This document shows, piece after piece, positions 24,602-37,631 of a DNA stretch of 64,000 nucleotides. Source of the stretch: Mya arenaria (Eukaryota > Mollusca > Bivalvia > Myida > Myidae); NCBI RefSeq assembly GCF_026914265.1, contig NC_069126.1, forward strand, positions 34,049,346-34,113,345, written 5' to 3'. Position 1 is the stretch's first letter. Every line of letters starts with the position of its first letter. Made by a program: the position numbers and the translations under genes. Under the pieces are notes generated by a model. The model made no database searches, was not told the DNA's origin, and saw nothing but the letters and a program-made list of their open reading frames with translations.

Positions 24602-27600
24602 CTAGTAGGTTTTATCACTAATATGAAGCCTTTGCAATTCTGTTTGGGTGTTGTCCAACTCTCTTTGAACCTCTTCAGTCCAAAGTTTGTTTCCAAAGTT
24701 TTTACATACTCGTTCTAATCGAAAGCACTCCTTCTCCATCGCATATAATGTTTGAACATGCTTAACCTTATCGTTTCTTTCTTTATAGATCTCGCTCAAG
24801 CATTTAAAGCAACGGATGATATCAAATGAATGCTCTTTAGATTGAGTTATTTCCCCTTGATAACTCAATGCTTCTGTTAGAGTGCCTATGCAAGCTTTGA
24901 ACTGTTTTCTTCGCTGTTGTAATCGTGCAAGATCTATCAATCGTTCCATATAGACAACACCTTTGAGTTCTGACATTCGCGAAATGCTAACAGATTCAGC
25001 GAAAGCTTTTTGAGCCTCTTTCAGTCTATTTTCCTTCGCATATACTTTGCCTTTTGTGTGATGGACCAACGACAAGCCGTCAAGCATTGGTATCTTTTCC
25101 TTATTAAGCATGTGAAAGGCATCGTCTAAGTGTCTGTGTGCATCTTCATAGTTCCCCATATTTATTAAACATTTTGCAACATTACTGAGAGAATCCGCAA
25201 TGGATATTGTCTCAGTTTTGCACATGCGTTTCATGTCAAGCCCTTTCTTGTATAATTCGTAAGCTTTCGGGTGATTTCCCTTATTCTCGAACAGATCTCC
25301 AAAATTGTTTAGGCATTTCCCCACTGCGGAACTTACTTCACCGAATCGTCGTTTGCGTCGGTTTAGGCAAAAATTGTGGTATTTCTCTGCTAAGTCAAAC
25401 TCGCCTGAAAAACAAATCAAATTAAAGAAAACAAATTTGTATACCGTACCGTGAAAGAAAATATAAGGAAATGATAGATTTACTTTATCAACTGTGCTAT
25501 ATTGGGTTTTCAACAAACCTAAAACAGTCCATGCTAGCGCCATGATGCTAAGATTTTCCAAAGTAATGAGCTCGTATTCATCTCTACCAAGCTGGTAAAT
25601 ACTAAGCGACTTCTGAGAAAACCTAAATATTGATAAAAGAAGAAGTTAGTTATTGTTTATACGCAATTTATTAATCAGGCACAAAATTTTCAGAAAAAAA
25701 CTTTGATATAAATTGGCTGGAAACAGTAAACTTTAAAATTATATTCAGTGCGATTTTATTTAACAAACAAGCCATTCTGAATCGAATTTCGATTATAGAA
25801 ACAAACAAGCTGTCGTTCAACTCTTAAACATTTACTGAAGCATATTCAATGAGCTTCCATTTGACTGACAAAAAACGATTATTGATTGTGGGTTGAATAC
25901 AAAAGCTATTATGTAACTTCAAAATCTCTGCAGACGTATTGTGACAATTCATGGCATTGAAATTAAATTAGAATTCATGATTAGGACCGTATAGTTATTA
26001 ATCTCTTACTCCACAGCTCGAGAACAAAATCCTTGTTTGTAGGCGTTCCATCCCAATTTCTTGTACACAACGGCCATTTGATGTCTGTCTTCATTCCTTT
26101 TGAGTATATCTAACGCTTTTAAGTAGTTTTTCTCTCCAGCTTTGAATTGTCCCTAAAACATATTGAATCACGAGCTTGCACTCTGGAACACAACTTAATT
26201 ACTCGAAATATAACCTGTAGCTTTGTAATGACGATAATTATATTTCATTATAAATACTGCTTATTTCTGCGAGTCTGAGTGCTATACATTTTGTATGATT
26301 TCCAACGCAAAATACACCTTTAGCGATAATTACACATTAAACAATGATATTAGAAAATAACCATTAAATACATGATATAAAGATATGACTTTAAACGTGT
26401 ACAAACTTTCGTAAGAGTTTCGATACTTCCGACGGCAATGTACACGGAGGCTTTATCGTTGTTTTTTCCGTATCTTTCTGCTAGTTCCAGACAGCCTCCA
26501 TAAAATGCATCGCTCTGGTCTGTGAAAAATACCTCTATATATGTAATATTTGTTTGCCTACCAATAAGTTAGCTTTATATATTCAGATGTGAAACATGTA
26601 TGTAGGTCGAGGTAAACACAACGTTTCATATTTCAAAGGACAAATCAAAGGTTGACTCCTCATTTAGGAAACACATAGTTATCTGTTAAAGTAGAATGTC
26701 TCTATCTAAACTTGTTATTATTTCAAAACATAATATCAATTTTCTTGTCATTACCTGCCATATACTTCTCGATGAGCTCCGTACAAGATGAAGCTATTTC
26801 TATAAAAAAATGATAATTGTCTTGTTTAGTATCGTGAACCTCAAGCAACAGCTTTCGAAGGTTTGGTTGTTCCACTGAAAATTCTGCTAAAGCTTTCGTG
26901 TATTCTGATGTGCCCATCTTATCAGCAATGTCTTTCATAACTCCACAGAATAAGCGACTGTATCTTGATTTGACCTCTTTAAAAAAGCAACCATGAAATG
27001 AATGAAACATAAAGCACTATACATTACATATTTAAAACAATCATATTTACTCATTATGAAGTAGGTACACCATTATTAATTACTAATGAACAGATAGCAT
27101 TATATTACTGAATAACAACATTTAAAATTGAAAAGTATATCAACTTAATGACCTGCCAAATTCTTGATCACAAAGTTAGCTCTTATGACCTCTCGTAGTA
27201 TTCCTTGTATGTTGAACCTATGGGAATCCGACTCATGGCGCAGCATATGTCGCTCGCGTATCGGCTTTATTGCAAACTGTTTGGCCATGGCCTCTGAGCC
27301 GACATCTTGAATAACATATTTACATTATAATGTAATAGATATTCTAAGCTCTAATTAAAAGGTCAATTAAAAAGTACGTTATGTATCTACCCTGATAATA
27401 GCGTCATAACAAGGAAAGGATAAACACAATTATATCATGAACTTAACACATATATAACTACTACAGAGTCCTTGTTAGTAGCTTGGTTTCTGGGCTTGTC
27501 CAGTAGTTGTCAATATAGTAATAAAAGATGATTGTATGTTATGGTTACAAAAATTATATTATCACATATTTAAATAGTCAAAATATCGTTAGCCCATATA

Positions 27601-28699
27601 CCCAGAAGAAATGTCACGTGGCGCGATGTAAACGATCCCGGGATGAAGTCTAAAGTCACCAGATTCTCTCTGTGTACTTCATTCAGCCGTAGAATGAAAC
27701 ATCGGTATAAAACATCTGAAACACAATCCATGATTCTTTAGTTTGATGTCAAAATTTTTGCATACAGTAATGTTAAAAGGTCATTCTAGAAGTATCAACT
27801 TAACAGACATAAGTATCAACTTACCAAATCTAGCATTGAATTTAAATAATATATAAATCGCTCCAGTGATTATGCATACGCATTACAAAACCAGTCTTAA
27901 ACATTGATAACGATATGTAACGAGGCCTTAGATATATACAATGTTTTCATACAGGCTTCATCTTACCAACTCTCGGGTACACATGACTATTGCTGATGGT
28001 TTGTAGACGGCATTCAAGCAACAATTCCACCATTTCAGCTGGTGTTATATGCCCTCCATCTGCCTCTAGTTCAGATGCAATCATAAGTATTAGAAGTGGT
28101 AACCCCTCACTCAATTCCACTATAGCATCATCGTATGAATCCAAATCAACATCCGGTGCAGCTACTAATAATAGAGATTTTGATTCCACTGGTGTTAAGG
28201 GAAGCATTTCTTGTGTGAAATAAATGTTACTGTGTTTTGGAAATATAACCTTTGTTGTAGATGTTATGACTATTTTGGCTTCACATTGATCTATCAGTGC
28301 GGTGCATAGCTGCATAAATGCCGTGTTGAAATTACCTTCTATAATATCTTCAGCATTGTCAAACACTATGATAACTTCACTTGGAATTTCATGTACTATT
28401 TCAAGAATATGTACTATCCAAGCATTATTGTTGCAATCAATTGCACTTTCGTCCGGTCTCTCATCAAAAGACGAGCAGACTGATATGTACAAAGAACTTT
28501 CATTTTGTACGGCTGCTAAATCTAACCAATGAGCCACATCTCGTTTAAACTCCATGAAACGTTTTAAGTAGCTTGATTTCCCTACCGCTTTAAGTCCGTA
28601 TATTCCAAATACTTTGTTATTAGACCAAGCATTGTTTAATTCTGTAATATACTTTGTCCTTCCAACAAAACGTGTATTCTCACTATAATGCATATCCAT
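24602..28699 (-). CDS. STAND NTPase with NB-ARC-like ATPase, winged helix and TPRs (8 exons, predicted 794 aa)
   Basis: Eight minus-strand exons join with matching phases: 28699-27967, 27715-27602, 27305-27153, 26976-26755, 26519-26407, 26152-26010, 25622-25519, 25404-24602 (2385 nt). Exons 5 and 7 use the weaker donor GTTTGT. The frame that runs through 25405-25518 without a stop looks like unspliced intron. Residues 11-210 form the ATPase: FVGRTKYI, Walker A GLKAVGKSS (35-43), Walker B IIVFDNAED (110-118), sensor-like IVITSTTK (143-150) and a GLPL motif (199-202). LDFIPGSFTSRHVTFLL (about 266-282) and the segment to about 333 resemble the ARC2/winged-helix region. From about 408 to 760 there are degenerate TPRs (AGEKNYLKALDILK, NLSIMALAWTVLGEFDLAEKYH, NFGDLFENKGNHPKAYELYK, ECLSEIY-like repeats). 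Such proteins act as nucleotide switches in immunity or cell death. There is no N-terminal effector domain in this model; an upstream exon could supply one. Confidence 0.88.
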
Positions 28700-29595
28700 T
28701 TTTTAAGAAGCCTTCGCTTATACATTTAAAGCTTGTCGTATGAATTCAATAAGTCGAATAATCCAACGTTTTACCCAAATGCGGAACATATTTCTTTGTT
28801 TACAATTTAACCACAAGTTTGAAAATGCATTCATGTAGCTTTCAAGAGTGTCGTAATGAATGGGATATTTCCCATACAAGCGGAAATATTACACTCAGAA
28901 CACTTGTGAATACATAACACACAAAAGACTATATATACAAACGCAGAGATTTATTTGTGTAGGAAGTTAATAAAACTGACATGGCCACAATATTACGAAA
29001 ATACTTAAGATTTTACCCAACTAAGTACATTTTTAAGATCTAGAGTTTAATGGAAATTGAAAGGTTGTTTTTGTTCCTTTTAAATTCTGATTTATATTTA
29101 AATGTAAATCTATATTTTATTACAAAGATTAATGTGTGATATTCAAATAAAGTCATCTGTCACGCATAAAACAATTTGAGTAGAACTCAATACTTTTTAG
29201 CAATTACCCATATACTGTTAGAATATCGGCCAAATCTTTTTAAAAACTTTATCTAAATTTAGTAAACCATCAGGTCACATTCCTTAATTGGTAAATTGAT
29301 CCAATTAGGAGTTACCTGTTCCGAGTGACTGACCATACATGATATAGCTACGTATTAAACTGATGAAAATAGTGGTTTCTTATGTAGGACTCATGATGCT
29401 TAAGGGATGTAATGCAAAAGGTTGCGTGTTCGAATCTGTTGAGGGTTAAATTTTCCATGTTACCTTTTTATCTTTTCTACGCATCTTATGCTTTCAGTTA
29501 AGTTCGTTACATTTTTTGTTTCAAAACATGTATTCTATCTTTTTGATTCCCATTGCTGATACGTACATAATGGCTTTAGTTTAAACGTTATATAT
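28700..29595. other. Region upstream of the STAND gene, no gene seen
   Basis: This should contain the promoter, and possibly a 5' exon of the minus-strand STAND gene. No death-fold, TIR or other effector exon could be recognised. Confidence 0.4.
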
Positions 29596-29599
29596 TTTA

Positions 29600-29813
29600 C
29601 AACGATTGTGAAGAAAGCTATGATACTAAGTCACTCTCGTTGGCACGATGTTGCGCGAGAGTGTGATCTTGTGGTGTGGTGGAAACCGGAGAAAACCCAC
29701 TTGTCCGGCTTGATGACCACTAACCAAACTCACATGCGCCTAGGCTTGGATTCGAACCCGGGCCGGCTTGGTGAAAAGCGAGAGCGCTAACCACTGCGCT
29801 AAGCGGACAACCA
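29600..29813 (-). mobile_element. tRNA-derived SINE
   Basis: Read on the minus strand, the element starts GTCCGCTTAGCGCAGTGG and continues TTAGCGC (box A-like) then GGGTTCGAATCC (box B), the internal RNA polymerase III promoter of a tRNA. A non-tRNA body follows (TTGGTTAGTGGTCATCAAGC, CCACACCACAAGATCACACT, CGCGCAACATCGTGCCA). The far end carries CAACGATTGTGAA, shared with the copy at 61083-61268. No tRNA fold with a proper acceptor and anticodon is claimed. The plus-strand open frame here is a by-product. Confidence 0.88.
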
Positions 29814-30199
29814 AACAATGGCTTTAAAAGGGAAATTATATTTCAAATATATCTACGATCGAAAAGTTGTTGACCCTTGGAAGGTAGGTAGGTAAACGTG
29901 TCAGATTTTCAATTTTATCATAGTAGCGAATCACTGTCCCGGTGTGTTTTATATAAAACTATTGTATACTGATGTTTGTGTGATTTTAATCGCCGATCAT
30001 AATAATTCTTTGTTTTTGCTGCACGCCTATCCGCCGTGTTGTCTGCAATTTAATGAGAAACTATTATAAGTTCTTCTCCAGCTTTACCAGAAGATACCCA
30101 GACGGAGATTCATCCGTAATGTGTTGGCATTTTAACCCTAGAACCTAATCTTAAACGGCGACATTACATAAGTTGGTACGGCGAAAATCCCATTGCCTC

Positions 30200-33000
30200 G
30201 TGTAAACTGCCGTGTATGCGTGAACAAGGTTTGAAACAGCTGCTTTAGAGTTCGCCTTTTTCTCAAATCGGAAGTGTTCCATGCATTTTCAGAAGCGTTT
30301 GATTAAAGCGTTCACATGGCCATTCCATTTTGGATGGTATGGAGTGGTCCTAGTACTTTTTACTCCTGCAATGCGACACAATCGAGTGATGACGTTGGCG
30401 AGAATGTTTTGGTCACTATGACTTTTATTTCTGGAAAACCGTAGTGGACGAAATCAAATCAAATTATAACCGTGCTGTAGTGTAAGCCATTTGTTTTATG
30501 TGGGTATAGCCTGTGCGTAACGTGTGAAAGGGTCGGTTATGACAGTACATTTTCGCAACCGCTCTTTGACATTTCCACAGACAGGTAGTTTATACACACC
30601 AATTTTATAGGCGCAAAGGAGTTGATGTTGAATAATCCAGTGACAGTAGTGGCAGAAGTATTGCGCCGTACGCACTGATCACACTGTCGAATCCAATTGG
30701 CAATGTCAGAGACTATACCTGGCCAAAAGAAACGTTCCTTGTGTAAAGAAACGGTTCTGTCCCGACTCTGGTGGCCGAGATCACCATGAATTGCCCTAAA
30801 ACGTATTATGTAAGAACAACCTAATCGACACCTTTTCCTCAAATTGTTGACTAATGATGTAAGAACAACTTAGTCGACACCTTCTGCTCAAATTGTTGAC
30901 TAATGATGTAAGAACAACTTAGTCGACACCTTTTCCTCAAATTGTTGCCTAATGATGTAAGAACAACCTAGTCGACACCTTTTCCTCAAATTGTTGACTA
31001 ATGATGTAAGAACAACCTAGTCGACACCTTTTCCTCAAATTGTTGCCTAATGATGTTAGAACAACCTAGTCGACACCTTTTCCTCAAATTGTTGACTAAT
31101 GATGTAAGAACAACCTAGTCGACACCTTCTGCTCAAATTGTTGACTAATGATGTAAGAACAACCTAATCGACACCTTTTCCTCAAATTGTTGACTAATGA
31201 TGTAAGAACAACCTAGTCGACACCTTCTCCTCAAATTGTTGACTAATGATGTAAGAACAACTTAGTCGACACCTTCTGCTCAAATTGTTGACTAATGATG
31301 TAAGAACAACCTAATCGACACCTTCTGCTCAAATTGTTGACTAATGATGTAAGAACAACTTAGTCGACACCTTCTCCTCAAATTGTTGACTAATGATGTA
31401 AGAACAACCTAATCGACACCTTCTGCTCAAATTGTTGACTAATGATGTAAGAACAACCTAATCGACACCTTCTCCTCAAATTGTTGACTAATGATGTAAG
31501 AACAACCTAGTCGACACCTTCTGTTCGAATTGTCGATTAAATATAAAACGCCATCTCTAAGGATTAATTTGTCTAAATGTTTAATTACTTGCGTCCCTCG
31601 GGTTCTTATCCTTTCATAACTACGGCGGTGTGTGGTACTGAAGTAAGCATATTTCGAAATTTGGAAAGCACACCGTGCGCTTTCTGACCCTAACTATAGT
31701 CATAAATATTCAGTACTGCTGCCACCTGCAGTTTCGTGTCGCCAACAGAAAACGAACTAGCAGGTTCCAACGAATTTTGACATTGATCAGCTTTAACAAC
31801 ACCTGTGTCGACTTTAGCAACTGGACAGGCATGCTTATCTACTTGTTTCTCTTGTGCAGTAGGGGTTTGTCGTGATAGGCTGACAACAAATTCGAAACTG
31901 GCCAAAGCAGCAAAGACTGTACCTACGTAAGCGGATGTTGTTTGTGTGTTCCTCGAATTGAACTCCATACAAGTAAGCATTGCATTTTACAGTAATGGCT
32001 TATTCTAAAGCGGGGGACTCCAGTTTAATTGAAGGATAGTGATCTTCCTGGGGACGTCAACTTCGTGATGTATAGGCAACTACCCGATTATGGCTGTCAA
32101 GCTCTTGGTAGAGCACAGCTCTGAGACCACTAGAAGATGCATCAGTGTGCCAGCAAAATGGCTTTGAGTAGTCAACATAAGTAAGGGCGGGCGCCGAAGA
32201 AAGCTTATTAATGATCATATCGAAGGTGCGCTGCTGTTCCTCGCCCCAGACAAACGGTACGGATATCTTCTTCTTGGTCTTCGATGACTTGAAATCCGAT
32301 AAACCAACCAAGAGGTCATTCATATCAACATTCTGGATACACTTTCGGTTATAGCCAGCAAAACCGAAGAAACTTTTAATCTCTTTCACATTCTAGGAAA
32401 TCAACAATTTCTTGATTGCCTCCGTCTTTGCGGGATGAGTCTTTATGCCAGAGTTCAACAAAACATATGCAAGGTAAGTAACCTCATCCAGCAAAAATTT
32501 GAAGGTTTTAACTTTAGATTATGTCTTTTTAACTTAAAAAAAACTGATCTAGATATTTTAAGATGTTCACGATAACGTTTATGATTTTCCGCATAGAACC
32601 CGAGAGAATCAAATTTGGATGCCTTCTTTTCCTCATTTGACTCATAAATCTCATACTGCCAGTCACCACTCATTAAGTCGAGTTTACTAATGAACATTGC
32701 GCTCGCAAGGAGATGGAGAGTGTAATCAAAACGTGGTAGGGAATGAGAATCCTTTTGCTTGCGGGTGTTGAGATTTCTGTAGTCAATACAAAAGCGTATC
32801 GACACATCCTTTTTTCTGTCTAAAACGACGTTTGAGCTAAAAGGGCTATGTCAATAATCTCCTGAAGGTAATACATCGTAAATAAAGTAATGGGAAACTC
32901 GTCTGTATGATTATTTTAAAGGACCTGGGTTATCAAGAACAATCTTCTGTTTGACGAGGTCAGTATTCCCTATATCTAAAAAAAGGGAAAAAACTCAATA
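30200..33000 (-). pseudogene. Decayed Ty3/gypsy retrotransposon pol (RT, RNase H, integrase)
   Basis: On the minus strand the order is RT (32805-32455, IRFCIDYRNLN and SKLDLMSGDWQYEI), RNase H (32389 to about 31690, FVWGEEQQRTFD, ALTYVDYSKPFCWHTDASS, VVAYTSRS, then KLQVAAVLNIYDYS), and the integrase zinc finger (30842-30537, HGDLGH, RFFWPGIVSDI, CDQC: an H2C2 motif). Integrase-core remnants continue at about 30440-30240, with TTPYHP-like and nearby NG residues. The RT frame jumps from KKASKF to the REHLKI region without a YxDD box, so the catalytic centre is deleted. Stops and shifts separate the blocks. No LTRs or gag were recognised. A 49-bp minisatellite occupies the RNase H-integrase spacer. 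The element is immobile by itself. Confidence 0.9.
30800..31540. repeat. 49-bp minisatellite inside the gypsy pol remnant, about 15 units
   Basis: The unit starts ATGATGTAAGAACAACCTAG, then TCGACACCTTTTCCTCAAAT, then TGTTGACTA. The spacing is a regular 49 bp (for example 30861, 30910 and 30959). Variants CTTTTCC, CTTCTGC and CTTCTCC, and CCTAG/CTTAG/CCTAATC, mix along the array. The first unit overlaps codons for LRKRCRLGCSYII just before the integrase zinc finger, so the array grew from pol sequence. The period is not divisible by three, so expansion destroys the frame. Confidence 0.95.
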
Positions 33001-35560
33001 CCATCGACTCCTTGCTAGAAATATTTGCAAAAGAGTTCTCTAATTTCTTTTAGATGTCGTCAATGTTTGCGTTTGATCCTTATTGCAGCATAGTTATTTT
33101 GGCATTACCTTTCAACGATTCCCTCATTGCTTGATCTATTACCCGTTTAAAGTATAATGACTTCAAAAAAGATGCTTCATTTTTCTGAACAGGTTCAGTA
33201 GCCGAGAATGTGTTAGGATCATACTGCAGTAATCCCACATGTCTGATTATCTTCTTTCAGTCTTTCATTAAGAATTTCTAGCTTTTCCATATTTTGTCAT
33301 TCTGTTTTATCTTTCTATCCTTAATTTTATTTTATGTTGTTTTTTTCCTAGCGATTTCTCATTCACGTTCAATTTATATACCCTCAATCACATCAAAATA
33401 TCAAGTCATTTTCTCCTCTTCCACAACCAAGGACTTTTCCTGTCCTTTCGAACTTTCTAGCAAGTTTACTTCCCTTTCTGTTTCAAAATCCTATTTGCAA
33501 CATTCTTATTGCTAAATCCCTTTCTTTAAAGTCCCTGTTCAAGTATCTGGATGAGTCCATATTTAACTTGAAACTTTGACTATCATTTCCTGTTTTCTTC
33601 TCAATTCTAGGACTCTTAACTCAGGTCATATTAGGGAATCTTTGGAGTAAGAGTGCTATCACGCAACCTTCAAGGTAGCGACCCTCTATCATGTTTCAAA
33701 CTTTAGTTCACCATAACATCACAATATATAATATATCACATATCACAACTTACACTAATACGCACACCAATTTCAATCTTTTGCCTTATATTAATTTCTT
33801 TGAAACAGTCTAGTACCCTATTTTGTTGTGATCAAACTAGCTAACGGATCCTACCATTATGTCTTCCCTTTGTTACACGAGAGTTACTAATTCAAACTGA
33901 TCTATATCCATTAATAATATTATTTATTTCCCTGCTGTTTACAATCTCCACTAATTAAACCATTCAGAAACCCGCTTAACACAAGTAGGGAAGTTAATAC
34001 AAAAAAGACGTATACAAATTGCGAAAATTACTTACTAATTATTTAGTCAACCATGGTTGGTTCATGCCCTGTTTGTACATTTAAATTCAAATCATGTTGT
34101 ACGTAATTAAATTGATGCATAAGTATATCCTCGGTCCTCATGTATTATGTTCGGGATGTTACAATTTTATACAGAGTACAAGATAACTACCGTTAAGCAG
34201 TCATTTGGATAATTGATCGAAGACCGAGCCGAAATGTTTTAATTTCCGTTTAATAAGTCGACCTAAATGAGGTGAATCTCAAATAAAGCAATTATAACCA
34301 CGTTGCTCAGCCGAAAGTAACAATGAAACAATAGCATCAATAATTTTGACGTGTTCGTTACTATGAAACGACGCCATACTGTTCTTGTGATTTACCCTGA
34401 TGAGCATAACAGTAAAGTTATCAAACGAGCTCAGTATTCACGAAATGTATTAAGTCTGGTGTACCTTAGGGGTTCATGCTAGGATGCAACCAATTTCGAT
34501 TAAAGTGAAGCATCGTCCGCCATACATGTCAATCAAATATGTTATTATTTCAAAGGTAATGTCACTGATATTGAATTATATAGAAATTAAACGTACGTTA
34601 CAAATAAACTTGAACAGCGTATCGGTGAGGTGCAAAACAAACAATATGACAGTGCATCCACTAAAAATCAAATGCATGATGTAAGGATCAATTTCAAATC
34701 AATGTAATGTAAATGATTTTTATCTATATGTTAACGACGTCCTTATCGATAATGTACCTTCAGAGAAATGCTTGGAAATGTTATTGTTTTCATCCTTGTA
34801 TGGAATTTGCAAGTTATTGTTTTTGCAAGATATATATTGAAAGATAGCCTCATTAAAAGACTCAACTTCTTTTTTATTGATCAAATGATAACACTGTTTT
34901 ATAAGTCATATAGTCTCAACACACCCTTCCAAAAACTAGCAACTCCGTTTGCACTGACGAGACGAGTTTATTTGTGGCAAAACAGATACAAGTGGATGAC
35001 AGTTATCACAATATTCAAACACAAGAGTGTTCTATAACTATTAAAGTTCATACATGTATATAATGCCATACAATCAATCTTACGTGTTGTCATACATGAT
35101 GTTATATTATAAAAACGTGTACATAATTATACATATATCACCCCCAAACTGAGCATGTCACAATCCTAACGAAAAACATATGTTTCTGAATATGAATCAG
35201 TAACGCATGCTAAAAGATAAGATCGAATATCATTATATGGGATACTGTAGCCGACAGTGTCGGTCCAGGAAAAACCTCGCTTATCTTTTTTTTTAAATGT
35301 GTAAGGAAACCATGTAAAAACATGAGACAACTAGTATATATCAACATGCTCTACTTAACAAATATAAAATATCAACAATAAAACATTCTACATACATGTT
35401 AAGGTCACACAAATTTAATAAAATGTTGCCCCTAGAGCAGTTTCGAATGAATTGACCACCGCTCACTATAATCCCCTAAACCACGTCACTTTCCCGCGCT
35501 TTACAACGAAACCTACACAACTGACCAAACCAATTGTAGCCAGGCTATTTTGAGACAATA
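33001..35560. other. AT-rich sequence, no gene supported
   Basis: The left edge (to about 33280) may be more of the degraded pol or gag of the gypsy element, but no domain is readable. No open frame here has recognisable similarity. Confidence 0.4.
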
Positions 35561-35599
35561 ACTGTAATTCTTTCAATGTTTGACTATTGCTGCAGTGTA

Positions 35600-36340
35600 T
35601 AGGGAAAACACATGTAAAAAACTCTATCCTGCGAAAATTATTCGTTTTAAGCCTACTAGAATTTTATCACATGAAAAGTTTGGATGGCTTAAACATGAAA
35701 ACCGTTGCAAGTATCAAACAGCTATGTTGGTATATTACCATTACTTAATCTTGCAACGAATTACATAAGAGACATCATTACGATATCTTATGATATCGTA
35801 TGATATAACTTATGAATTACGATAGTCTTTTTGACAAGATATCGATCATTTATCTTTAGACATTCCATACAAACACAAATTAGCTTTTAGCAAATTTAGA
35901 TGTTTAAATCATAAATTGTTGATTGAAACTGGTAGGCATAATAATATCCCAAGAGAACAACGCGTTTGTCGGTTTTGTCTAGATAATATTAATATATTTT
36001 TGTTTGAGACTGCGAATACCATGCTTTCTTTATATGTTGTAAATATAACGATATACGAAGGCAATATTTATTTTATTGGTATTCTAATGATACTGAATTA
36101 GAAGATTGTCATAGGTTATTAAACACAAATCAATATGAACATTTACGAAAACTAGCTTATTATGTATACCATCTCCTTCTGAACATTTATGGTTAAGGGG
36201 AAGTAATCATGATTTTCATTTACACTTTGCTTGTATCGATTAATTACCAAGACACAACTCATGCCGTTCATGTATGTTATGTATTTTGGGCCAGTGGCCT
36301 TTAATTACCCAATAAATTGTTGACTTGACTTGACTTGATT
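35600..36340 (+). mobile_element. 3' end of a decayed non-LTR retrotransposon (LINE)
   Basis: The plus strand encodes SKFRCLNHKLLIETGR-like residues (from about 35880; SKFRC read with frame correction) and IPREQRVCRFCLDN (to about 35990). This resembles the C-terminal Cys-containing region of CR1/Jockey-type LINE ORF2 proteins. The frame soon fails. The element ends near 36320 with short tandem TTGAC units (TTGTTGACTTGACTTGACTT), a tail type typical of such LINEs. The reverse transcriptase core upstream is not recognisable, so this is a 5'-truncated, degraded copy. Confidence 0.6.
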
Positions 36341-37630
36341 TGGCTATTAAGTAGAAAAGACAAAACAAGAAACACTCGTTTGCATACTAAAGGAAGCGTT
36401 TGGAACGTTTTACCAGAAGATAAACGTAAATCCAAGATTGTAACAGCCCATTGTAAGAAATTCGTTTTACAACATCAACAGCAGCAGAATTAAATGATAA
36501 AATGAGCTTTTTTATACATTCTTTCACATATACACATACATAGTATGTATAATCTTTATATTTTATACATGCTCCCTCTATGCATCAATCATCTTCTGTA
36601 AAGTGTAACATCGGAGGATGTTCATTTAAGACAAAGGTAGTTTTAATTTGCAAAAAAATAATTTTAATTCAATGAGTTAAGACAATCCTTAATTATGACA
36701 ATTAACATCACGACATTGTATCTTGACGATAAGACAACCCATGAATCTTTTACTGACAAATTGTCAACAAAGAAAAACCTTTTTTTATTTATCTATATCG
36801 CTGTTATAATCGCGAAAACCCATCACTAGTTTGTTACTGTAGATAAACTAAAATGTGTATTTATCACTGTAAACAGCCTCTTTGAATTTTAAGTTTATTT
36901 TGAATTGAATTTAAAATGCCCTCTCGTCTATCAATACTATAAAGGGAAAGTATCAACTTGTTAACAACTTTTCAATTCAATTGTACTTCCTTCCCTTTAA
37001 CCAAAATGACTACCTGGCTTTTGAACCACCAGGAAATTATTTCAAAATAGTTATTTGATGTTAAAAACTGTGTTTCTATGACACTCGTGAAATAAAATAC
37101 GATCTTACACTGAAGTCAACAAATATACTTGTCTATTTCATGTTGGAAACAATGTTTTCAGAATGGTTTTAAGCATAGTAAATTTATTAATTTTCCTGAC
37201 AAAGAACGACAAACGATTAACAGATCCTGACATGCACTCATTCGGGTTTATGTAGAAAATAAATAAATGATGGAAAAAAAGAATTGCAACGGAAATGTCA
37301 ACATTTCAATGTTTTTGGTGTTTTATGTTAGGTCAATTGAACATACTTAAGGACAAAGCTATAATGATTTGCCAACAACGTATGTCTTTACCAATTTAAT
37401 TATCTGTCACAGGCTGTTATTTGTTTCATTCCAAAATACAAACAAATGATCTGACAAATTTAAAAAAGAAGAAAAAAGTGTCTGAATTATTCTGAACTCT
37501 GGAAAAAAGATAAAAATACGAGCAACCAAATTTTACGCTGATTATGTGAAGGGAGTAAATGCAATGTATAAATTAAGAAACGTTTTGACCATTGCTATAA
37601 ATGCTCATCTTTCTTAAGTTAGCCATTCAC
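36341..37630. other. AT-rich sequence, no gene seen
   Basis: No exon, RNA gene or recognised repeat family could be supported in this stretch. Confidence 0.4.
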
Positions 37631-37631
37631 A

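Noticed and set aside
25405..25518. Continuous open frame joining the last two exons of the STAND gene
   Set aside because: The stretch VNLSFPYIFFHGTVYKFVFF is AT-rich and hydrophobic and ends in a polypyrimidine tract plus CAG. Splicing GTTTGT at 25518 to the acceptor before 25404 gives a better TPR (TVLGEFDLAEKYH) in frame.
29608..29790. 60-codon plus-strand frame with DSNPGR
   Set aside because: It is the antisense reading of a tRNA-derived SINE; the apparent motif comes from box B.
29740..29813. Possible functional tRNA gene
   Set aside because: Box A and box B are present, but the sequence continues into a shared SINE body and no proper acceptor stem or anticodon loop could be assigned.
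30800..31540. CRISPR-like array
   Set aside because: The units are contiguous 49-bp repeats without unique spacers, in a eukaryotic retroelement.
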